A stretch of 64,000 nt of DNA from the NCBI GenBank assembly GCA_035459965.1, contig DATHXC010000013.1:124001-188000 (forward strand). Reading direction: 5' to 3'. This document shows, one piece after another, positions 60,655 to 64,000 of the stretch. Position 1 is the first letter of the stretch. Each line of letters starts with the position of its first letter. The stretch is from DATHXC01 sp035459965 (GTDB lineage: Bacteria > Pseudomonadota > Gammaproteobacteria > Burkholderiales > Methylophilaceae). A program made the translations under genes and the position numbers. The notes below the pieces were generated by a model, which had not been told where the DNA came from, did no database searches, and was given only the letters and a program-made list of their open reading frames with translations.

Positions 60655-60691
60655 TTTAGTCTGAAACTGGCAATATAGACCTAACCCCAAT

Positions 60692-60724
60692 AAAAAAGCC
60701 CCGATTAAGGGGCTCTTTTTTATT
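60692..60724. terminator. Bidirectional Rho-independent terminator
   Basis: AAAAAGCCCC and GGGGCT with a six-base loop (60697-60714), flanked by A and T runs. It lies between pmbA and the convergent mlaA gene. Confidence 0.88.
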
Positions 60725-60743
60725 TAAGTGACTTTAGTGACGC

Positions 60744-61487
60744 TTACTTTGCAGCTGGAGCACTGTCAGGATTATATTCATCTTCATCCTTCAGCATCTC
60801 TGCCGGTACGATGCCATCTTGTATCTGGCTGGCACGGCGCTGCATGTATGCGTCACGCATGAATGCATATGGATCAAGTGCCGCGTCATCCAGCAGATCG
60901 CTACCTGGTAATAACTGCGCACGCTTATCCAGCAACTTGACTGCACGTAGCGAGTTGCGCACTCTTGGCTCTTCGATGTAAGTGATAGGGTCAAACAGTG
61001 CTGTATCGACAATCAGGCCGGATGTATCGCGCAATGTGCTTGGTCCAAGGAAAGGCAGGACGATATATGCGCCGCTGCCTACACCCCAGTGACCGAGCGT
61101 TTGACCAAAATCTTCATTACGCTGCTCAATGCCATCCATGGATGCCACGTCGATCAGGCCGACAATACCGAAGGTGCTATTGATAGTAAAGCGGCCAAGA
61201 CCCTCAACTGCTTTATCGAGTTTAAATTGCAGCAGGTCATTGATGGCTGACACTAATGTATTGAGGTTGGTGAAAAAGTTATTCACCCCAGAGCGAATAG
61301 GTGCAGGCAATGTCGCTTTGTAGGCGCCTGCAATAGGCTTGATCACTGCTTTATCAGCAACGTCATTAAACTTGTATACGCCGCGGTTAAAACCTTCAAG
61401 CGGGTCTTTATTTGCTTGAGATGCACAGCCTGTGAGCAGGGATGCAAGAAGTAAACCGGCAAACATTGTTGTAATTTTGATACGCAT
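60744..61487 (-). CDS. mlaA: MlaA/VacJ outer-membrane lipoprotein
   Basis: A 247-residue lipoprotein (lipobox LLTGCAS near residues 17-22). MlaA removes phospholipids from the outer leaflet with OmpC-type porins. Motifs are DPLEGFNRGVYKFNDVADKAVIKPIAGAYKATLPAPIRSGVNNFFTNL, NSTFGIVGLIDVAS, DFGQTLGHWGVGSGAYIVLPFLGPSTLRDTSGLIVD. Usually the mlaFEDCB operon is near; no such genes are visible, so mlaA stands alone. Confidence 0.95.
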   Translation of the reverse strand: MRIKITTMFAGLLLASLLTGCASQANKDPLEGFNRGVYKFNDVADKAVIKPIAGAYKATLPAPIRSGVNNFFTNLNTLVSAINDLLQFKLDKAVEGLGRFTINSTFGIVGLIDVASMDGIEQRNEDFGQTLGHWGVGSGAYIVLPFLGPSTLRDTSGLIVDTALFDPITYIEEPRVRNSLRAVKLLDKRAQLLPGSDLLDDAALDPYAFMRDAYMQRRASQIQDGIVPAEMLKDEDEYNPDSAPAAK

Positions 61488-61634
61488 GCGTTGTTCCAGT
61501 TAATTAATCTTATTAATTTCGTGCTCAAACTAACGCTAGGTTGGATTAAGAGCCAAGCCCAACTTTAACTTAGCAGGCCATAGCTTGTCCACTGTTTTAG
61601 CGCCAGGCGGGCAAAGCGTGCTAGAGTTTTGTTG

Positions 61635-61653
61635 TTTAAATGTAACATTTAAA
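61635..61653. promoter_or_regulatory. 19-base palindrome upstream of fbp
   Basis: TTTAAATGT-A-ACATTTAAA is a perfect inverted repeat with a one-base centre, 118 bases before the fbp ATG. It could be an operator of a dimeric regulator. An A/T-rich chance palindrome is an alternative. Confidence 0.4.
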
Positions 61654-61770
61654 ACGTGCATGTTTTAGCAATTGAACTGGTGAAACAGGCCTCTGTTCAT
61701 GCAATTGTTCGCAATCAGTGGAAGTTTGGCTTCACAATAAAAATGTAATCAAGGCAGGCGGGAAACAACT

Positions 61771-62802
61771 ATGAGCATTATCACCATCAACGAATTTGTC
61801 ATGCAGGAGCAACATCGAGTGGATGGGGCCACTGGCGAACTCAGCCTGGTGATAGGTGACATTGTTTCTGCCTGTAAAAAGATTGCCCTTGCGGTGAATC
61901 AAGGCGCTTTGTCAGGCACCATGGGTAACCTGGAATCTCAAAACATTCAGGGTGAAGTACAAAAAGAGCTGGATGTGATCGCCAATGAGATATTTCTAAA
62001 GTCTAATCTTGCCAGTGGTCATATCGCTGGTATGGCGTCTGAAGAGATGGATGAGCCATACGAAATTTCTGAAAAATCCAGGCAGTTCGGCAAGTATTTA
62101 CTGCTATTTGATCCGCTGGATGGCTCTTCCAATGTCAACCTGAATATTACTGTCGGGACTATTTTTTCTGTTTTACGTTGCCCGGCTGGAGTTAGCAATC
62201 CTAAGCTGGAAGACTACCTGCAGCCTGGTACGTCGCAGGTATGTGCAGGTTATGCATTGTATGGCTCATCCACTATGCTTGTGCTGACGACAGGCAAAGG
62301 CGTCAATGGCTTCACGCTAGATCATGTCACCGATGATTTTCTGCTCACGCATCCTGATATGCGGATTGCTGCCGATACTCAGGAATTTGCCATCAACATG
62401 TCTAATCAACGTTACTGGGAGCCGTCCGTAAAGCGCTATATCGAAGAGTGCCTGCAAGGACGTGAGGGCGTCAGGCAAAAAGATTTCAATATGCGCTGGG
62501 TTGGCTCAATGGTGGCTGAGGTGCATCGCATACTCATACGCGGCGGTGTTTTTATATATCCAATCGATAGTAAGCTTAAAGATAAGGGTGGCAGGCTAAG
62601 GTTGTTATATGAGGCCAATCCCATGAGTTTTATTGTAGAGCAGGCTGGAGGTGCCTCATCAACCGGCTATGAACGCATTATGGAGGTCAATCCGAATAGC
62701 TTGCACCAAAGAGTGCCAGTTATTCTGGGTGCGCATAATGAAGTAGTTCTTTTGATGAGCTATCACCATCAGTTCAGCAATAATGACTTAATGGGTAATT
62801 AA
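61771..62802 (+). CDS. fbp: Class I fructose-1,6-bisphosphatase
   Basis: A 343-residue enzyme hydrolysing fructose-1,6-bisphosphate, for gluconeogenesis or, in a methylotroph, sugar phosphate cycling. Family motifs: EVQKELDVIANEIFL, MASEEMDEPYEI (metal Glu), LLLFDPLDGSSNVNLNITVGTIFSV, LSYNRQ-equivalent region and GVFIYPIDSKLKDKGGRLRLLYEANPMSFIVEQAGG. Catalytic acids are present. A GGCGGG stretch is nearest upstream of the ATG. Followed by a hairpin terminator. Confidence 0.97.
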   Translation: MSIITINEFVMQEQHRVDGATGELSLVIGDIVSACKKIALAVNQGALSGTMGNLESQNIQGEVQKELDVIANEIFLKSNLASGHIAGMASEEMDEPYEISEKSRQFGKYLLLFDPLDGSSNVNLNITVGTIFSVLRCPAGVSNPKLEDYLQPGTSQVCAGYALYGSSTMLVLTTGKGVNGFTLDHVTDDFLLTHPDMRIAADTQEFAINMSNQRYWEPSVKRYIEECLQGREGVRQKDFNMRWVGSMVAEVHRILIRGGVFIYPIDSKLKDKGGRLRLLYEANPMSFIVEQAGGASSTGYERIMEVNPNSLHQRVPVILGAHNEVVLLMSYHHQFSNNDLMGN

Positions 62803-62836
62803 AAGTCTCGCTATCTGAGCAATAGCAAGACTTTTA
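62800..62836 (+). terminator. Terminator after fbp
   Basis: Arms TAAAAGTCT-c-GCTAT (62800-62814) and ATAGC-a-AGACTTTTA (62822-62836) with a seven-base loop and one mismatch. The T run is inside the second arm. Confidence 0.55.
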
Positions 62837-62897
62837 GGTAGTCCCCCAGCATTTAATGCTAATCTTTCATTGTGATTTACTTAATCCTTTTGACGAT

Positions 62898-64000
62898 ATG
62901 AAACCAAATGCTGATTGGACTGAACCGCTTGATGCAATCTATAGCGCAGTTGGCGAACCTAATGCCTGGAATGCTGCTTTGGATAGTTTGTGTGAAATAT
63001 TACATGCGGACAGTGCGCTACTATTTACGCCCTGTCCACAATTGTTGGATTTACCTCACCACTACTCAAAGCGTTACTCACTGGATACCGCCAAAGACTA
63101 CATTCAAAATTTTGTAAGTCATGATGTTTACAATGCGGCGGCAGTCGATAAGAATATGTTCAGAACGGGCGTGATTGCGACTGGCGAAGAGCTGATCCCT
63201 ATGCAGGCACTTAAGTCCACAAGGTTTTTCAATGAGTTCCTGGTCAAACACAATCAAGGGCATCTGCTAACAAGTTTGCCTTTCGCGCCAGATAATACAC
63301 ATATGCTGGCCCCTGTCGTACTAAGTTTTTACAAGCCTGCACATGCCCAACCTTTTGCGGATGAGGATATCAATACACTTACCAAGTTATTGCCACACGT
63401 TCAGCGAGCTTGGCTGCTACATGACCAAGCGATGAAATACAAATCCCTAAATAACAGTCTTGAGGGAGTTTTAAATCAGTTGAGTCACGGGGTTGTTGTG
63501 CTGGATGCTGCGCACAAAATGCAATTCGCAAATGCAACTGCCAAAAGATTTTTAAGCGCACTTTATCTATACGACATGAAATTGCAAAACACTGAGGCAA
63601 TCAGCTTGCCTAAGCAGATCCTGCAAGCGGCTACTCACTCGTCATCGGGTAAATTAATCTGCAAGAAAATTATACTTGGTGACAGCGAGCAGTGGTTTAT
63701 GGTGGTTGCGCCAATCAAAAAACTGCCACACTGGGCATTAAGTCAAAATTGCGACTCAACAGTAATATGGCTTACAAAAAATGAGCCCGGCCATACAAAT
63801 AATGTTTGTTTAATGACTGAGTTGTTTAAGCTGACGCATTCCGAAGCAAAAGTACTTGGGCTTTTATTAGAAAACAAAACAGCCAAGATTATCGCTGATG
63901 AGTTAAAGATAAAGGTGAGTACTGTACGTTCTCATCTAACCTCATTATTGACAAAAACTGTCTCTAGGCGACAACAGGATTTAATTCGATTGGCTACTGT
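62898..64000 (+). CDS. LuxR-type transcriptional regulator, cut by the window end
   Basis: The frame from ATG 62898 stays open to the window end (about 367 residues seen, no stop). The N-terminal part opens MKPNADWTEPLDAIYSAVGE and includes LDVVVLDAAHKMQFANATAKRFL-like GVVVLDAAHKMQFANATAK, a PAS-like region at about residues 195-290. The C-terminal helix-turn-helix is LFKLTHSEAKVLGLLLENKTAKIIADELKIKVSTVRSHLTSLL, typical of LuxR-family DNA-binding domains. The ligand and targets are unknown. Confidence 0.85.
   Translation, partial: MKPNADWTEPLDAIYSAVGEPNAWNAALDSLCEILHADSALLFTPCPQLLDLPHHYSKRYSLDTAKDYIQNFVSHDVYNAAAVDKNMFRTGVIATGEELIPMQALKSTRFFNEFLVKHNQGHLLTSLPFAPDNTHMLAPVVLSFYKPAHAQPFADEDINTLTKLLPHVQRAWLLHDQAMKYKSLNNSLEGVLNQLSHGVVVLDAAHKMQFANATAKRFLSALYLYDMKLQNTEAISLPKQILQAATHSSSGKLICKKIILGDSEQWFMVVAPIKKLPHWALSQNCDSTVIWLTKNEPGHTNNVCLMTELFKLTHSEAKVLGLLLENKTAKIIADELKIKVSTVRSHLTSLLTKTVSRRQQDLIRLAT

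Noticed and set aside
1..64000. CRISPR arrays, insertion sequences or an intact prophage
   Set aside because: No spaced direct-repeat array, transposase, integrase or phage structural gene was seen in either strand.

Overview
This is a chromosomal window from a betaproteobacterium, most likely a methylotroph-type member of the Methylophilaceae/Nitrosomonadales. That placement is inferred from gene content and gene order (ccoNOQP-ccoG-ccoH next to fnr/hemN, a coxBA-small ORF-ctaG-coxC-SURF1-SCO-like-ctaA-ctaB block, lemA plus TPM genes, the pairs proS-slt, recA-recX and yjgA/pmbA, class I fbp) and not from any search. It is almost entirely densely packed core genome. No CRISPR array, rRNA, insertion sequence or intact prophage is visible.

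Layout. 1-7.1 kb: end of ccoN, then ccoO, ccoQ, ccoP, ccoG and ccoH for the high-affinity cbb3 oxidase. These face an Fnr-type oxygen sensor that diverges from hemN across a near-consensus FNR box, and a cysteine-containing TauE/SafE-like membrane protein follows. No ccoI or ccoS is present in the window. 7.2-12 kb: ompW with a perfect FNR box at a class II position, a stand-alone HD-GYP phosphodiesterase, and an accessory-looking block of DUF2798, alpha/beta hydrolase, SDR and a divergent TetR regulator with two matching operators. 12-21 kb: an OmpH-like chaperone, arfB, the tsaB-rimI-udg operon, a lemA/TPM-domain cluster, proS-slt and DUF1097. 21-23.5 kb: an unrecognised secreted protein, queA and tRNA-Leu(CAA). 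23.8-32.7 kb: the caa3-type oxidase and its assembly operon (DUF2244, coxB with a C-terminal haem c domain, coxA, a tiny assembly protein, ctaG, coxC, SURF1, a SCO-like protein lacking the copper histidine, ctaA, ctaB). 32.7-42.6 kb: small lipoprotein, DUF3096, fasciclin-domain protein, RIO kinase, DinB, glgX, a Crp-like regulator, a stand-alone protein resembling the catalase C-terminal domain, a sugar dehydrogenase, a 28-residue candidate ORF, DUF2789 and a rhomboid protease. 42.7-46.2 kb: a giant AsmA/DUF748 envelope protein. 46.5-53 kb: tRNA-Arg, tRNA-Ser, lysC, alaS, recX, recA and a Tyr/Pro-rich secreted protein. 53-64 kb: pncC-pgpA-thiL-mog, a PDZ lipoprotein, a Gcr-family membrane protein, yjgA/pmbA, mlaA, fbp and a LuxR-type regulator cut by the window end.

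The genes form two respiratory programmes: a low-oxygen set (cbb3 oxidase, Fnr, HemN, OmpW) tied together by FNR boxes visible in the sequence, and an aerobic set (caa3 oxidase plus haem A synthesis and copper insertion). The rest is mostly housekeeping. No clearly new defence or mobile system was found. The best leads are regulatory (FNR boxes, paired TetR operators, a palindrome before the cox operon) and protein-level oddities (SCO-like protein without its histidine, detached catalase-type domain, a small peptide ORF, a tandem repeat beside tRNA-Arg that may be an old integration scar).
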